DNA of 64,000 nucleotides, taken from contig SBBQ01000054.1 of NCBI GenBank assembly GCA_005239635.1, forward strand, positions 1 through 64,000. Direction: 5' to 3'. The notes under the pieces were generated by a model. That model did no database searches. It worked only from the letters and a program-made list of their open reading frames with translations, and was not told the DNA's origin. The DNA comes from Uliginosibacterium gangwonense (lineage in GTDB: Bacteria; Pseudomonadota; Gammaproteobacteria; Burkholderiales; Rhodocyclaceae). A program made the position numbers and the translations under genes. This document shows positions 18,758 through 29,402 of this stretch, one piece after another (positions within the stretch are counted from its first letter, which is position 1; each line of letters starts with the position of its first letter).

Positions 18758-19894
18758 ATGGAACGCGACCAGTCATTGCGATTTATGTACGACCTGCTGC
18801 GCCTGATGGTCAGCAAAAAAGGCTCCGACCTTTTTATTACCGCGGGGTTTCCGCCGGCGATTAAGGTTGATGGCCGTATCATGCCGCAGTCCAACCAAGT
18901 GCTCACGCCGCAGCACACGGCAGAGCTGGCGCGCGCCATCATGAACGACAAGCAAGCCGCTGAGTTTGAATCGTCCAAAGAATGTAACTTTGCCATCTCG
19001 CCGGCAGGTATTGGCCGCTTCCGTGTGAATGTGTTTGTTCAGCAAGGGCGTGTGGGCTGCGTGTTGCGTACCATTAATGCGACGATTCCTACGTTCAACG
19101 ATTTGGGTATGCCGCAGGTGCTGCGCGACATTTCGATGACCAAGCGCGGCTTGGTAGTTTTTGTTGGCGGCACTGGCACCGGTAAAACAACGTCGCTGGC
19201 GGCGATGGTGGATTGGCGCAACCAAAATAGTTACGGCCATATCATCACCATCGAAGACCCGATTGAATATGTGCATGACCACAAAAATTGCGTGGTTACC
19301 CAGCGTGAAGTCGGCATTGATACCGACAACTGGGAAATCGCGCTGAAGAACACCTTGCGCCAAGCGCCGGACGTGATTTTGATGGGCGAAATCCGCGACC
19401 GCGAAACCATGGAGTACGCGATTCAATTCGCTGAAACGGGCCACCTGTGTTTGGCAACGCTGCACGCTAACAGCGCAAACCAAGCAATTGATCGCATCAT
19501 CAACTTTTTCCCCGAAACCAAGCGTGAGCAGTTGTTGATGGATTTGTCGCTTAACCTGCGCTCAATGATTTCACAACGTTTGGTGCCGATCAAAGAAGGT
19601 AAAGGTCGTACCGCTGCGGTGGAAATTATGATCAACTCGCCGTTGATGTCGGAACTGATTTTTAAGGGCGCGATTGGTGAAATGAAAGACCTGATGAAGC
19701 GCTCGCGCGAATTGGGAATGCAAACCTTCGACCAATCTTTGTTTGATCTATATGAGGCCGGCAAAGTGAGTTACGAAGATGCGCTGCGTAACGCAGATTC
19801 GGTTAACGATTTGCGTTTGGCTATTAAGCTCAACAGCAAAACCTCGCAAGACCGTGATCTCACCACGAATCTCGGTCATCTCGATATTGTTTGA
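18758..19894 (+). CDS. pilU: PilU, PilT-like pilus ATPase
   Basis: PilT paralogue of 378 residues that assists retraction in PilT-containing species. Walker A is GGTGTGKTT (about residues 137-145), followed by ITIEDPIEYVHDHKNC, VILMGEIRDRETMEYAI and HLCLATLHANSANQA. The N-terminus (RFMYDLLRLMVSKKGSDLFI) and the longer C-terminus separate PilU from PilT. It has GGAG upstream and lies in the pilT operon. A terminator hairpin containing the repeat word lies 76 bases after the stop. Confidence 0.97.
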   Translation: MERDQSLRFMYDLLRLMVSKKGSDLFITAGFPPAIKVDGRIMPQSNQVLTPQHTAELARAIMNDKQAAEFESSKECNFAISPAGIGRFRVNVFVQQGRVGCVLRTINATIPTFNDLGMPQVLRDISMTKRGLVVFVGGTGTGKTTSLAAMVDWRNQNSYGHIITIEDPIEYVHDHKNCVVTQREVGIDTDNWEIALKNTLRQAPDVILMGEIRDRETMEYAIQFAETGHLCLATLHANSANQAIDRIINFFPETKREQLLMDLSLNLRSMISQRLVPIKEGKGRTAAVEIMINSPLMSELIFKGAIGEMKDLMKRSRELGMQTFDQSLFDLYEAGKVSYEDALRNADSVNDLRLAIKLNSKTSQDRDLTTNLGHLDIV

Positions 19895-19970
19895 TTAGGG
19901 TGTGAGTTTCGGCAGAAATTGAGTGGGCAGCGCTTGTTGTTGCCCGTACGCATTGCCCATACAGGAATCA

Positions 19971-20023
19971 ATTGGCAAAGCAAAGTCGCCGTTCAATATC
20001 GGCGTCGCGCTTTGCCATTTTTT
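19971..20023. terminator. Terminator hairpin containing the repeat word, after pilU
   Basis: TGGCAAAGC (19973-19981) pairs with GCTTTGCCA (20009-20017), and CGCCG (19987-19991) pairs with CGGCG (20000-20004) around loop TTCAATAT. Six T follow on the plus strand. The left arm includes an exact ATTGGCAAA word; the right arm is the same word with one change. It separates convergent pilU and the methyltransferase gene. The stop of pilU is 76 bases upstream. Confidence 0.7.
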
Positions 20024-20088
20024 GTCCGCGCTTGATGGACGCGGAGTGATGTGCCGCTACTATGGTTGTAGGTTGGCCGGACAGTGAA

Positions 20089-21273
20089 TTACTCGGCCGG
20101 AGCAGTATCGTTCTTGGGTGTGCGTGCTGAACCTGCAATCATTTTGTATTCATACAGTCGGCAGTCAATCGCGCCATTAAATAAAGGTGTACGTTTGCTC
20201 GCTTTGAGTCCAATACGTTTCGGAAACTCCGTGTCGCCGGACAAAAAGTAACAGCGCCAACCTGCGAATTGTTTCTTCAGCGTATCGCCCAGCAAAGGAT
20301 AAAACGCGTCCAGATCTTCTTTCTCACCCAAGCGCACACCATACGGCGGATTGGCAACCAGCACGCCTTCAGACGCGGGTGCAGAACGTTTTAGAATGTC
20401 TGAGCATTCAAGCTTAATCATTTTCTCAAGCCCTGCTGCGGCTAGGTTTTGGCGAGTACGCGCAACTTGCTCAGCCCAAATGTCGCTGCCAAAAATGGGG
20501 AGCTGTGTGGCATTGTAGGCGCGCGCACGTGCTGTGCGAACTACTTCGCCCCATTGGTTAATGTCATGGGCGGCGAGCTTTTCAAACGCAAAACGGCGGC
20601 CTAGTCCGGGCGCAACATTGAGTGCCATGTGCGCGGCTTCGAGCAAGAATGTGCCGCTGCCGCACATGGGGTCGAGCAAGGGTTCGCACTCACCTAAGCC
20701 GGCCTTCCAGCCGCTCAACATCAAAATGCCTGCGGCTAAATTTTCTTTAAGCGGCGCTTCAACTTTTGCGCGTTTATAGCCACGGCGATACAAAGCTTCG
20801 CCAGACGTGTCGAGGTAAATCGTGGCTTCGCGATCGGTCAAAAACAGGTGGATGCGAACATCCGGGTGCGTGGTGTCGACACTCGGGCGCACACCCTTGC
20901 GGTCACGGAAAGCATCGCATACGCCATCTTTGACCTTGAGCGTAGCGAAATCGATGCTGCGTAATGGGCTGCGGACTGCTGTCGTGAATACGCGAATGGT
21001 CTCGCGAGGCGTAAACCATTCGTGCCATGACAAATTGCGCGCAAGGGCATAAATATCTTGTTCGTTGCGGTATCCGCCTTGGCCCATGCGCAACAGCACG
21101 CGCGTTGCCAATCGGCTATTGAGATTCACATCTTGCATGAGCGACCAGTCGCCACGATAGCTCACGCCACCGTGCGTGACCTGCACATTTTGGCCGCGCA
21201 AATCTAAGATTTCTTGTGCGAGTAAGTTTTCTAAGCCGCGTGGGCAAGGGGAGAAAAATTGAAATTCGATCAC
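20089..21273 (-). CDS. rlmL: THUMP-domain 23S rRNA guanine-N2 methyltransferase (RlmL-type)
   Basis: A 394-residue SAM-dependent methyltransferase equivalent to the N-terminal half of E. coli RlmL, which methylates G2445 of 23S rRNA. The order is a ferredoxin-like/THUMP region (residues 1-155) and then a Rossmann methyltransferase with DPMCGSGTFLLEA (201-213) and the catalytic NPPYG (308-312). The short form lacks the RlmK domain fused to it in E. coli; this is usual outside the gammaproteobacteria. It is convergent with pilU. The exact target base is inferred from family membership. Confidence 0.9.
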   Translation of the reverse strand: MIEFQFFSPCPRGLENLLAQEILDLRGQNVQVTHGGVSYRGDWSLMQDVNLNSRLATRVLLRMGQGGYRNEQDIYALARNLSWHEWFTPRETIRVFTTAVRSPLRSIDFATLKVKDGVCDAFRDRKGVRPSVDTTHPDVRIHLFLTDREATIYLDTSGEALYRRGYKRAKVEAPLKENLAAGILMLSGWKAGLGECEPLLDPMCGSGTFLLEAAHMALNVAPGLGRRFAFEKLAAHDINQWGEVVRTARARAYNATQLPIFGSDIWAEQVARTRQNLAAAGLEKMIKLECSDILKRSAPASEGVLVANPPYGVRLGEKEDLDAFYPLLGDTLKKQFAGWRCYFLSGDTEFPKRIGLKASKRTPLFNGAIDCRLYEYKMIAGSARTPKNDTAPAE

Positions 21274-21351
21274 GATATGTTCAGCAAAAAATAAATTCGA
21301 TGCGCGTGAAGATACGTCGCGCTGGAGCGTTGTTTTGAGAGCGTGGTGTGC

Positions 21352-21768
21352 TTAAAACGGTTTGAACACCACCAAAAAAACAACAGCGAACATAACCAGT
21401 ACGGGTGCTTCGTTAAACACGCGAAACCACACATGCGTGTGCGGTGTGCGCCCTTCGTTATAAGCGCGTAGCAAGCGTCCACACCACAGATGGTACAAAA
21501 TCAGTAACAGCACGAGGCTGGTTTTAAGGTGCAGCCAGCCGCCGCTAAAGTCGTACTGCTTCCAGAGCAACATTCCGCACAACACGGCGAGCACGCCGAG
21601 CGGCGTCATAAATCGATACAGCTTGCGCGCCATAGTGAGCAAGCGTTGGCGTACAGCCGTTTCGTGTGGCTCAAGCATGGCCAAGTTTACGTAGATGCGT
21701 GGCAAATAAAACAGGCCCGCAAACCACGAAATCACAAAGGCAATGTGCAAAGCTTTTAGGGCGAGCAT
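21352..21768 (-). CDS. hemJ: HemJ-like protoporphyrinogen oxidase / CopD family membrane protein
   Basis: A 138-residue membrane protein with four hydrophobic segments (about residues 1-22, 52-70, 80-98, 116-136). The N-terminus MLALKALHIAFVISWFAGLF, then LPRIYV, the central RFMTPLGVLAVLCG, and RVFNEAPVLVMF match HemJ (UPF0093), the oxygen-independent protoporphyrinogen IX oxidase of many proteobacteria. His8 and the Arg/Lys in the loops match conserved haem-binding positions. It stands 10 bases downstream of an SDR-like gene on the same strand. A CopD-type protein without oxidase activity is the alternative. Confidence 0.85.
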   Translation of the reverse strand: MLALKALHIAFVISWFAGLFYLPRIYVNLAMLEPHETAVRQRLLTMARKLYRFMTPLGVLAVLCGMLLWKQYDFSGGWLHLKTSLVLLLILYHLWCGRLLRAYNEGRTPHTHVWFRVFNEAPVLVMFAVVFLVVFKPF

Positions 21769-21778
21769 GGCTGCTTTC

Positions 21779-22843
21779 TCAGGTTGATTGAGCGGTGTGT
21801 TTGGTGTTGCGAAGCGTGGGCGCTCCCAACACTGAATCGACGGTTGGGAATTGCAAAGCGATGCGTAATTCGCGCTTTAAGCGTTGATTGGCAATGCGAC
21901 GTGATTCACGCATAAACGACCATAGCATGGGCGAGAGTGTTTGTTCTGCTTGCTCGCGGCTTATTCGCTGCGGGTGTGGCAGGCCTGCGAAATCGGCCAC
22001 ACGCTCAAACCAGTCGCCCATCTTGAGTGCGCTGTCATCGCACGCATTGTAGACGCGGCCTGTACGGCTGCGGGCTAAAGCTAACCAACTTGCGCGCGCT
22101 AAGTCTTGTGCGTGAATGTGGTTGCTGTAACTATCTTCGTGCGCGTTGAGCGCTGGCGTGCCTCGTTGCAATCGTTCGATTGGCAAACGGTCATACGCAT
22201 AAATACCCGGCGCACGCAGAATACTCACCTTAACCTGACGCAGGGCGAGTTGGCGCATGAGCTTTTCAGCAGCAACGCGTCGTATGCCGCGTGCGCTCTC
22301 AGGTTGCGGCTGATGCGTTTCATCTATTTCTTGGCCAGCGCAGTCGCCATACACGCCAGTGGTGCTGATGTAACACAGTCTGCATGGTAAGCTTGCCGCC
22401 CCGGCGAGCGCAGCTATTAAACGTTGGCTGCGAATATCCCCCGGGTGTTGGTCGGAGGGGGGCGCGGTATGCCAAACCCAGTGCGCTAGGCCCGCCAGGC
22501 GGTGCAAACTGCGTGCTTGGTCTAGGTCGGCGCGAATGGGGGTAATGCCTGCGGCGCGTAAACTGGCTACATTGGTATCGCTTCGCACCACGGCGTAAAC
22601 CCGCACGCGCTGCGCTAATTGCGCCACAATGCGCTGAGCAACATCACCGCAGCCCACAACGAGTAGTCGTGTTTGTCCGCGCCGACAACGACGCAGCGGC
22701 CGCTTTGCCAATGTAGGCAATGCTGGCAGTGACCCACGCGATATTGCTGGCGAGGTCGAGTTGGCGGGTGATGGTTGTGGCACGACGGGATCCAAAAGCA
22801 TTAACAAGCAGCGTTCCGACACAGCACTGAATACAGAACACAT
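21779..22843 (-). CDS. SDR-type NAD(P)-dependent epimerase-like protein (YeeZ-like)
   Basis: Up to 354 residues. After a variable, poorly conserved N-terminal leader (about 57 residues), a Rossmann core begins with [12 protein letters not shown], followed by WVWHTAPPS, a central [11 protein letters not shown] and [19 protein letters not shown]. This resembles atypical extended SDR proteins such as E. coli YeeZ; the substrate is unknown. A start at the inner ATG (22801) is as likely as 22843. Divergent from the reductase gene, with a 24-base gap between start codons, so the promoters must overlap coding sequence. Two exact repeat words lie inside. Confidence 0.75.
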   Translation of the reverse strand: MCSVFSAVSERCLLMLLDPVVPQPSPANSTSPAISRGSLPALPTLAKRPLRRCRRGQTRLLVVGCGDVAQRIVAQLAQRVRVYAVVRSDTNVASLRAAGITPIRADLDQARSLHRLAGLAHWVWHTAPPSDQHPGDIRSQRLIAALAGAASLPCRLCYISTTGVYGDCAGQEIDETHQPQPESARGIRRVAAEKLMRQLALRQVKVSILRAPGIYAYDRLPIERLQRGTPALNAHEDSYSNHIHAQDLARASWLALARSRTGRVYNACDDSALKMGDWFERVADFAGLPHPQRISREQAEQTLSPMLWSFMRESRRIANQRLKRELRIALQFPTVDSVLGAPTLRNTKHTAQST

Positions 22844-22867
22844 TCACATTATCGCACGCGTTGTTCC

Positions 22868-23923
22868 ATGAGCCTTTCTAATCCGCTACAGATTACCCTT
22901 CAGCCCAGTGGGCACCAGTTTGAGACCGACGCGCAAACCACGTTATTGCAGGCCGCGCTCGATCAGGGCTTTATGTTGCCGTATGGCTGTCGCAACGGCG
23001 CTTGCGGCTCGTGCAAAGGCAAGGTGTTGAGCGGTGAAGTGGACTATGGCGCTGCGCGTGATGGCGCCCTGTCCGCCGCAGAGCGGGCGCAGGGCATGGC
23101 TTTGTTTTGCTGTGCGAAGGCGCTCACTGATGTGGTGATCGAATGCCGCGAAGTGGGTGCGGCGCGCGATATTCCCATTCGCACCATGCCATGTCGTGTG
23201 GAATCGATGCAGATCGTCGGCCAAGACGATGTAATGCTGCTCAAACTCAAACTGCCGGCCAATGAGCGCTTACAATTTTTGCCTGGCCAATATATCGACA
23301 TTCTGCTGAAAGACGGCAAGCGCCGCAGCTTCTCGCTGGCGAGCCCGCCGCACCAAGAAGGCTTTATCGACCTACACATTCGTCGCGTGCCAGACGGCCA
23401 CTTTACCGGCCATGTGTTCGACGGTATGAAAGTGCGCGACATTTTGCGTTTTGAAGGGCCGCTCGGCAGCTTTTTTTTGCGCGATAAGCCGGAGAGTAAT
23501 GCCGTGGATGGAACCGAGCGTCCGGCCTTGCTCGTGGCAGGCGGCACGGGTATGGCGCCGATGGCCTCAATTATTCAGCACGCCATACAGGTCGGTTCAA
23601 CCCGCCGCATGGCGCTGTACTTTGGCGCACGCACACGAGCGGATTTATACCTGCACCAGCAGATTTTGGATTGGCAAAAGCAATTGCCCTCGCTCGAGTA
23701 CGTGCCCGTGCTGTCCGACCCCGCCCCGCAAGATGACTGGACGGGACGCACTGGACTAGTGCACCATGTTGCCATGCAGGATATTGGTAACCTATCAGGC
23801 TGGCAGGCTTATGTGTGCGGCGCTCCGGCGATGGTGGACGCCGCAAAGAAAGACTTCACCCAAGCCGCAAATTTGCCGATAGAGCATTTCTACGCAGATT
23901 CTTTTACCTACTCAGCAACATGA
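22868..23923 (+). CDS. 2Fe-2S ferredoxin / FAD / NAD(P)H oxidoreductase (AscD-like)
   Basis: A 351-residue electron-transfer protein with three domains. An N-terminal plant-type ferredoxin has C41-x4-C46-x2-C49 and a fourth Cys at C81. A FAD domain follows with RSFSLASPP, and a NAD(P) domain with [13 protein letters not shown], ending [15 protein letters not shown] and YADSFTY. The best family match is the CDP-6-deoxy-delta-3,4-glucoseen reductase group, a name often given to generic reductases in betaproteobacteria. No deoxysugar genes are adjacent, so the true partner is open. The stop overlaps the next start as ATGA. Confidence 0.88.
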   Translation: MSLSNPLQITLQPSGHQFETDAQTTLLQAALDQGFMLPYGCRNGACGSCKGKVLSGEVDYGAARDGALSAAERAQGMALFCCAKALTDVVIECREVGAARDIPIRTMPCRVESMQIVGQDDVMLLKLKLPANERLQFLPGQYIDILLKDGKRRSFSLASPPHQEGFIDLHIRRVPDGHFTGHVFDGMKVRDILRFEGPLGSFFLRDKPESNAVDGTERPALLVAGGTGMAPMASIIQHAIQVGSTRRMALYFGARTRADLYLHQQILDWQKQLPSLEYVPVLSDPAPQDDWTGRTGLVHHVAMQDIGNLSGWQAYVCGAPAMVDAAKKDFTQAANLPIEHFYADSFTYSAT

Positions 23924-25056
23924 CCGCCTGGATCACGCACGAACCCGTATTAAACAAACACAAGGCCATCACCGCCACACGACTGACGGTGCACGCGTCG
24001 TCCAGCATTGCCGCATGCCATGCGCTGCAAGCGCTCGGTGATGCATGGCCGACCACGCATTCCGTTTTTCTCAGCTTTGATGGGCACGCGCCTGACCATT
24101 CTGTTCTGGAATGGGGGATGCCGGACAACACTATGATCGAGCTTAGTGTTCGCGCGCTTGATCACGCCGCAACCCAAGCGCTGCTCAAAGAGCTACAAAT
24201 TCGTCGCGTCCCGGTGTGCCTGAGTGACTATCAAGGCGATGTAGATTTACCCTCAGATGCAGGCTTCCGCTTTGTGCTGGCTGACGAGTTAATTGGCAAA
24301 AACGCCATGACCTTGCCGGGCATTGCCATTGCACAAAACGTGCGCGACAACGCCTCGTTTGAAACCGCCTTAAAAAATGGCTTTGGGGGTGCTGCAGGCT
24401 GGTTCTTTATGCAACCAGACCCCACGCGCAAAGCACGTAAATTACAGCCGGCGCATGCGCACATCGTACGTGTGCTCAATCTGGTGCGTCGTGGCGCAGA
24501 AATGAAAGACATTGAAGCCGCGCTCAAACAAGACGTTGCGCTGTCTTTCAAGCTGCTGCGCTACGTTAACTCCGTGGGCTTTGGCCTCATGTGCGAAGTG
24601 CAATCCTTCCGCCACGCTGTTGCCATTCTCGGTTACGAAAAATTGAACAAGTGGTTGTCGCTGCTGTTGGTGACGGCCAGCAAAGACCCCGCAGCGCAAG
24701 CCATGATGCAAGCTTCCATTGCGCGTGGCCGCATGATGGAATTGCTCGGCGAAGACTTCTTCGACAAAGATCAGCTCGACAACCTGTTTATAGTGGGTGC
24801 CTTCTCGCTGCTCGATACCTTGCTGGGTGTCGAGATGGAAACGGTGTTGGAAGAAATGACTTTGCCGGAAGCGATTCGTGATGCCTTGTTAGGCACCGAT
24901 GGTCCCTATACCGCTCTGCTCGATTTGGCGCGTGCTTGCGAATCCAACGACGCAAAACTGGTGGATTACAAAGCACAGATTTTGGCTATTGATTCACCCC
25001 GCCTAAACCGCGCCATGGTGCAGGCGCTGCACTTTGCCGATAGCTTACAGGGGTAA
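23920..25056 (+). CDS. HDOD-domain signalling protein with degenerate EAL region
   Basis: A 378-residue protein. The C-terminal two thirds is an HDOD domain, a non-catalytic HD relative: [15 protein letters not shown], then [18 protein letters not shown] and [14 protein letters not shown]. The N-terminal part aligns in layout with a YuxH-like EAL domain but lacks the EAL motif and the acidic metal ligands, so cyclic-di-GMP hydrolysis is not expected. The start at 23920 is chosen for the 4-base overlap with the reductase stop and because the upstream frame has no family match. A paralogue is encoded at 37163-38518. The role, probably regulation of motility or stress, is inferred from family members only. 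Confidence 0.85.
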   Translation: MTAWITHEPVLNKHKAITATRLTVHASSSIAACHALQALGDAWPTTHSVFLSFDGHAPDHSVLEWGMPDNTMIELSVRALDHAATQALLKELQIRRVPVCLSDYQGDVDLPSDAGFRFVLADELIGKNAMTLPGIAIAQNVRDNASFETALKNGFGGAAGWFFMQPDPTRKARKLQPAHAHIVRVLNLVRRGAEMKDIEAALKQDVALSFKLLRYVNSVGFGLMCEVQSFRHAVAILGYEKLNKWLSLLLVTASKDPAAQAMMQASIARGRMMELLGEDFFDKDQLDNLFIVGAFSLLDTLLGVEMETVLEEMTLPEAIRDALLGTDGPYTALLDLARACESNDAKLVDYKAQILAIDSPRLNRAMVQALHFADSLQG

Positions 25057-25057
25057 C

Positions 25058-25399
25058 ATGAGCGGATTGCCCAACTGTCCGCAGTGCAATTCTGCGTACA
25101 CCTACGAAGCAAGCGGCGCGTATAACTGCTCTGAGTGCGGACACGAGTGGCATGCCCAAGATGCCGACGACGCCAGCCAAGACGTGAAAGTTTACAAGGA
25201 CGCGAATGGCAACGTGCTGAATGATGGCGACAGCGTCACTGTGATCAAAGATCTGAAAGTGAAAGGCTCATCGCTGGTGGTGAAGGTTGGCACCAAGGTG
25301 AAGAACATTCGCTTAGTGGAGGGCGACCATGACATCGATTGCAAAATTGATGGCATTGGCGCGATGAAGCTGAAGTCGGAGTTCGTACGTAAAGCCTAA
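25058..25399 (+). CDS. yjdM: YjdM/PhnA-like zinc-ribbon protein
   Basis: A 113-residue protein. The N-terminal zinc ribbon has [12 protein letters not shown] and NCSECGHEW, followed by the PhnA domain with [32 protein letters not shown] and [14 protein letters not shown]. The old name 'alkylphosphonate uptake protein' is not supported by function; the family role is unclear. The ATG at 25058 follows the HDOD gene stop almost directly, so it is probably cotranscribed. It overlaps the convergent GGDEF-EAL gene by 4 bases, with no terminator between them. Confidence 0.92.
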   Translation: MSGLPNCPQCNSAYTYEASGAYNCSECGHEWHAQDADDASQDVKVYKDANGNVLNDGDSVTVIKDLKVKGSSLVVKVGTKVKNIRLVEGDHDIDCKIDGIGAMKLKSEFVRKA

Positions 25400-27867
25400 G
25401 GGCGGTAGCTATTCTCTATGACGCAACCTGTGCGTGTTGCGTCATGCCCTTCTAATGCAGGGCCGAAGGCGTTGAGTATTCCGAAAGCGCTGGATTGGTT
25501 GGCTTGCAGTTTCAGCAATTCAACAAAGGCTTCACTGGCACACGGCTTGCCGTACAAATACCCTTGGTAAGCATCACAGCCTTTTTTCTCTAAGAAACTA
25601 CGCTGGTGTTCCGTTTCCACGCCTTCCGCAACGGTGCTCAGACCGAGCTTGCGCGCTAGCGTAATAATGGCGTCGATCAGCACGTCGTCGTCTGTATCAA
25701 TGCCAATGTCGCGCACAAAACTGCGATCAATCTTAAGTTTGCTGACGGGGAATGTCTTGAGCAAACTGAGCGATGAATAGCCTGTGCCAAAATCGTCAAT
25801 TACCAGCTGCACGCCCAATGCGGTGAGTCGATGCATGGTAGCGAGCGCTTGGTCCACCTGGTCCATAATCGAGCTCTCGGTGATTTCGAGTTGCAGCAAG
25901 GTGGATGGGCAGCCGCACTCCTGCAGAATCTGCGCAATATCCTCATCTAGCATCGGGTTGCGAAACTGACGTGCCGATAAGTTAACGGCGACTGGGATGT
26001 TGCCAAGACCCAGTTGTTGCCAGCGCAGGGTTTGCGCACAGGCTTCGCGCACCACCCATTTGCCAATCTCAACAATCTGCCCAGTTTCTTCTGCTATGGG
26101 TATGAATTGCAGCGGCGAGATCAGGCCACGCTCAGGGTCCTGCCAACGCACCAGCGCCTCGGCAGAAGAGATGCGGCCACTTTGTCCATCAATAATCGGC
26201 TGGTAGTGCAAACACAATTCGTTCTGTTCAAGTGCGCGACGCAACCCGGCCTCAAGCTGCAGGCGGTGCAGAATGGACTGCATCATTTCTTGCGTAAAGA
26301 AGGCGAGCACGTTACCGCCTTGGTCTTTTGCGCGATACATGGCGGTGTCGGCATATTGCAAGAGCGACTCGGCGGTGTCGCCGTCACGCGGGTATACGGC
26401 AATACCTAAACTTGCACTCACCGTGAGCATTTGCGGGCCGAGACTAATTGGCTTTGCCAATACGCTCAGAATCTTCTGAGCGACGGGCACAATGTCGTTT
26501 ACTTCGGCCATGTCTGACAACACGACCACAAACTCATCGCCGCCTAAACGCGCAACCGTGTCGCCTTCACGCACACATTCTTTTAGGCGAGCTGCCACTG
26601 ACTGCAATAACAAATCGCCCTGACTGTGTCCGAGGCTGTCATTTACATTTTTGAAGCGGTCTAGGTCCAGCATGAGTACGCCGGTGACACGGTGTGCACG
26701 GCGCGCGTACACCATGGCTTGGTTTAGGCGATCCATCAATAAATGACGATTTGCCAATTCGGTGAGATCGTCAGTACCGGCTTGGCGTTCAAGCGCTTCG
26801 GTATGTCGAGCAATAGTTTCGCGCTGCTGTTTGAGCGAATGGCGCATGCGATCCAGTGATTCCATCACTTGGCCAAACTCCCCACCGGGAAAGGGGGTGG
26901 GAAGCGGCTGGTCATAATGGCCGGCATCTAACGTGGCAATCGCGTCTACAACGCGACGACTTTGTCGTCGCAATGCAAACTCTGCAAACAGCACGGCTAA
27001 AATGAAGACGGCTGTACCAAGACCAATCAGAATTGACAGTGTGTGTCTAAAAGGTCCGTTGATGCGTGCGTCGATCTCTTCGGAAGGCACGACCAGTGCG
27101 ATTTGCAAGCCTGCATTATTCCAATTCGGCAGTGCTGATTTGCTCCAGGTGTATGCTTGACTGGCCACACCAAAATCAGCCGTTACCGCGCTGGACGTCA
27201 GCTTTATAAAATCGAGTTCAGTGGCGCTCGGCTTGAGACGAGGGGCGTTGGAACGAACTTTGTCGAGTATCAGTTCACCTTGGCCATTCCACACCTGAAA
27301 ATGCATGCTTTGATACAGCAGTACGTTCGTGACGTATTGTCCGTATGCATCCAAATCAAATGAAGCCAGTAGGATGAATTGAAGCGCCCCATCTGCAGCA
27401 CGAACTGGATAAGCAATCTGCAATACGCTTTTGCCAGTTAGTCGGCCAATCGCTGCTTCGAGTACAGGCTCTTGAGAAGTCAGTGCGCGTTGAAAATATC
27501 GGCGATCTGTAAGGTTTAGCTTTCGGCCACTCCGCAGCGAATCGCAGAATAATGAGCCGTCAGGTCGAATGGTTAAAATGCCAGTGTACTGAGGGTGGCG
27601 ACGAAGTACATCAGCCAGAAAATCAGAGCAGGCTTGTTTGTCATTTGCATGAAGCAATGGCACATGGCTCAGGCCAAATAACAATTGCGCAGAGCCGGCA
27701 ATTTTGTCGTCGAGCTCATCGGCAATTTCATGTGTTTGTCTCACAATAGCTTGGCGCGCTTCGCTGCCCGCTTTTAGGCGATTGTCGAGTAACAGCCACG
27801 TCATGGCCAATACAGGCAAGAGTGTTGCAGTTAACACTAACAATAGAATGCGTGCCCGCAAGCTCAT
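25396..27867 (-). CDS. Membrane GGDEF-EAL protein with Cache sensor
   Basis: An 823-residue cyclic-di-GMP enzyme. TM1 lies at about residues 7-27, then a periplasmic dCache-like sensor ([35 protein letters not shown]), TM2 at about 278-298, a HAMP-like linker ([20 protein letters not shown]), GGDEF, and EAL. The GGDEF site is intact (RLGGDEFVV, about 442). The EAL site looks intact too (SAEALVRW about 567, [48 protein letters not shown]), so either activity is possible. It ends about 40 residues after the EAL core. Five exact or near-exact repeat words lie inside. It would sense a small periplasmic ligand; which one is unknown. Confidence 0.93.
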   Translation of the reverse strand: MSLRARILLLVLTATLLPVLAMTWLLLDNRLKAGSEARQAIVRQTHEIADELDDKIAGSAQLLFGLSHVPLLHANDKQACSDFLADVLRRHPQYTGILTIRPDGSLFCDSLRSGRKLNLTDRRYFQRALTSQEPVLEAAIGRLTGKSVLQIAYPVRAADGALQFILLASFDLDAYGQYVTNVLLYQSMHFQVWNGQGELILDKVRSNAPRLKPSATELDFIKLTSSAVTADFGVASQAYTWSKSALPNWNNAGLQIALVVPSEEIDARINGPFRHTLSILIGLGTAVFILAVLFAEFALRRQSRRVVDAIATLDAGHYDQPLPTPFPGGEFGQVMESLDRMRHSLKQQRETIARHTEALERQAGTDDLTELANRHLLMDRLNQAMVYARRAHRVTGVLMLDLDRFKNVNDSLGHSQGDLLLQSVAARLKECVREGDTVARLGGDEFVVVLSDMAEVNDIVPVAQKILSVLAKPISLGPQMLTVSASLGIAVYPRDGDTAESLLQYADTAMYRAKDQGGNVLAFFTQEMMQSILHRLQLEAGLRRALEQNELCLHYQPIIDGQSGRISSAEALVRWQDPERGLISPLQFIPIAEETGQIVEIGKWVVREACAQTLRWQQLGLGNIPVAVNLSARQFRNPMLDEDIAQILQECGCPSTLLQLEITESSIMDQVDQALATMHRLTALGVQLVIDDFGTGYSSLSLLKTFPVSKLKIDRSFVRDIGIDTDDDVLIDAIITLARKLGLSTVAEGVETEHQRSFLEKKGCDAYQGYLYGKPCASEAFVELLKLQANQSSAFGILNAFGPALEGHDATRTGCVIENSYRP

Positions 27868-27894
27868 ATGCTATTCCAGTTGACCGTATATGCG

Positions 27895-28614
27895 TTACGC
27901 CATGTGCATGCCAAGGTAAGTTGCTTGTACTTGTGGATTGGCAAGCAGCGCTTTTGAATCGTCTTGCATGGTGATGCAGCCGTTGCTCAAAACATAACCG
28001 CGTGAGCAGAGCGACAACGCGAGATGCGCATTTTGCTCAACCAGCAATAACGTGACGCCTTGTTCCGTCACACTGCGTATAACGTCAAAAATCTTCTGCA
28101 CCATAATAGGCGCTAAACCCATTGAGGGTTCGTCCAAGAGTAGCAATTTGGGATGAGACATCAGGGCGCGGCCAATTGCCAACATTTGCTGCTCACCACC
28201 GGATAGCGTGCCGGCAAGCTGTTGCGCGCGCTCTGCCAAACGTGGCAGCAGGCCAAATACACGCTGTACGTCGGCCTCTTGTTCGCCTTTGCTACTGTTG
28301 CGGCTGTACGTGCCCATCAACAAATTTTCTAGCACGGTGAGGCGCGCAAACACGCCACGGCCTTCGGGCACCAGCGCAAGCCCGCGCTTCGCCAATCCAT
28401 GCGCAGGCAGGCGTTGCAAATCATGGCCGTCGTAATGCAATTCGCCCTGTGCGGGCAGCAAACGCGCTAAGGCTTTGAGCGTGGTGGTTTTGCCCGCACC
28501 ATTGCTGCCAATGAGGCATACGCGTTCACCCGCTGCAATGTCGAGGTTAATGCCGCGCACAGCCTGAATCGCGCCATAGGCCACGTGCAAATTGCGTACA
28601 GACAACAGGCTCAT
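27895..28614 (-). CDS. livF: Branched-chain amino acid ABC transporter ATPase LivF
   Basis: A 239-residue cytoplasmic ATPase of the HAAT family importer. Walker A is GSNGAGKTT (36-44), the signature TLSGGEQQMLAIGRAL, and Walker B LLLLDEPSMGLAP. The C-terminus LANPQVQATYLGMH is typical for LivF. Last gene of the livHMGF unit; its start overlaps the end of livG by 4 bases. Confidence 0.96.
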   Translation of the reverse strand: MSLLSVRNLHVAYGAIQAVRGINLDIAAGERVCLIGSNGAGKTTTLKALARLLPAQGELHYDGHDLQRLPAHGLAKRGLALVPEGRGVFARLTVLENLLMGTYSRNSSKGEQEADVQRVFGLLPRLAERAQQLAGTLSGGEQQMLAIGRALMSHPKLLLLDEPSMGLAPIMVQKIFDVIRSVTEQGVTLLLVEQNAHLALSLCSRGYVLSNGCITMQDDSKALLANPQVQATYLGMHMA

Positions 28615-29402
28615 GACGTCACCTCTTCGTGCGCTGTGCCCAGATAAGCCGCAATCACGCGGGGATTGTTTTGCACCTCATGCGGCGAGCCTTCTGCAAT
28701 TTTGCGACCATATTCAAGCACGGTCAGGCGGTTGCACAACTGCATCACCAAATGCATATCGTGCTCAATCAATAACAAGGTCAGCCCTTCATCGCGTAGT
28801 TGCAGCAACAAAGCTTTGAGCGATTCTGTTTCGGTGGCGTTCATGCCGGCAGCGGGTTCATCGAGGGCAAGCAACACCGGGTCTGTTGCCAATGCGCGTG
28901 CAATTTCGAGCCGACGTTGATCCCCATACGACAAGTGTTTGGCCAGTGTATTCGCGTGCTTGAGCAAGCCCGTTTTTGCCAATAAGCGTTGTGCGCGTTC
29001 GGCAATTTCTTGCTCTTCGCGTTTGGCTCGCGCAGTGCGGAGTAACGCGCCAACCACGCCGGTATGGGTGCGAACGTGACGGCCAATCATCACATTTTCG
29101 AGTACGCTCAAATTTTGAAATAAGCGTAAGTTTTGAAAAGTGCGGGCCAAGCCCAATTGGCATATTTCATTGGGCTTGCGCCCCAAAATGCGCTCGCCAT
29201 TCAATGTGGCATGGCCTTGGTCGGCCTCGTACAAACCGGTGAGCGTATTAAACAGCGAGGTTTTGCCCGCACCATTAGGGCCAATCAAACCATGAATTTC
29301 GCCCCGCAAAATGTCCAGGCTCACGTTGTGCAAAGCCTGTACGCCGCCAAATGATTTGCTGATGTTTCGTGCCAGCAGCAATGCGTCCGGATGTGCGCTC
29401 AT
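28611..29402 (-). CDS. livG: Branched-chain amino acid ABC transporter ATPase LivG
   Basis: A 263-residue ATPase subunit. Walker A is GPNGAGKTS (41-49); the LivG-specific LSYGDQRRLEIARAL serves as signature, and VLLALDEPAAGMNATE as Walker B. The C-terminal extension NNPRVIAAYLGTAHEEV is the LivG type. It overlaps livM and livF by 4 bases on each side, so translation is coupled across the operon. Confidence 0.96.
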   Translation of the reverse strand: MSAHPDALLLARNISKSFGGVQALHNVSLDILRGEIHGLIGPNGAGKTSLFNTLTGLYEADQGHATLNGERILGRKPNEICQLGLARTFQNLRLFQNLSVLENVMIGRHVRTHTGVVGALLRTARAKREEQEIAERAQRLLAKTGLLKHANTLAKHLSYGDQRRLEIARALATDPVLLALDEPAAGMNATETESLKALLLQLRDEGLTLLLIEHDMHLVMQLCNRLTVLEYGRKIAEGSPHEVQNNPRVIAAYLGTAHEEVTS

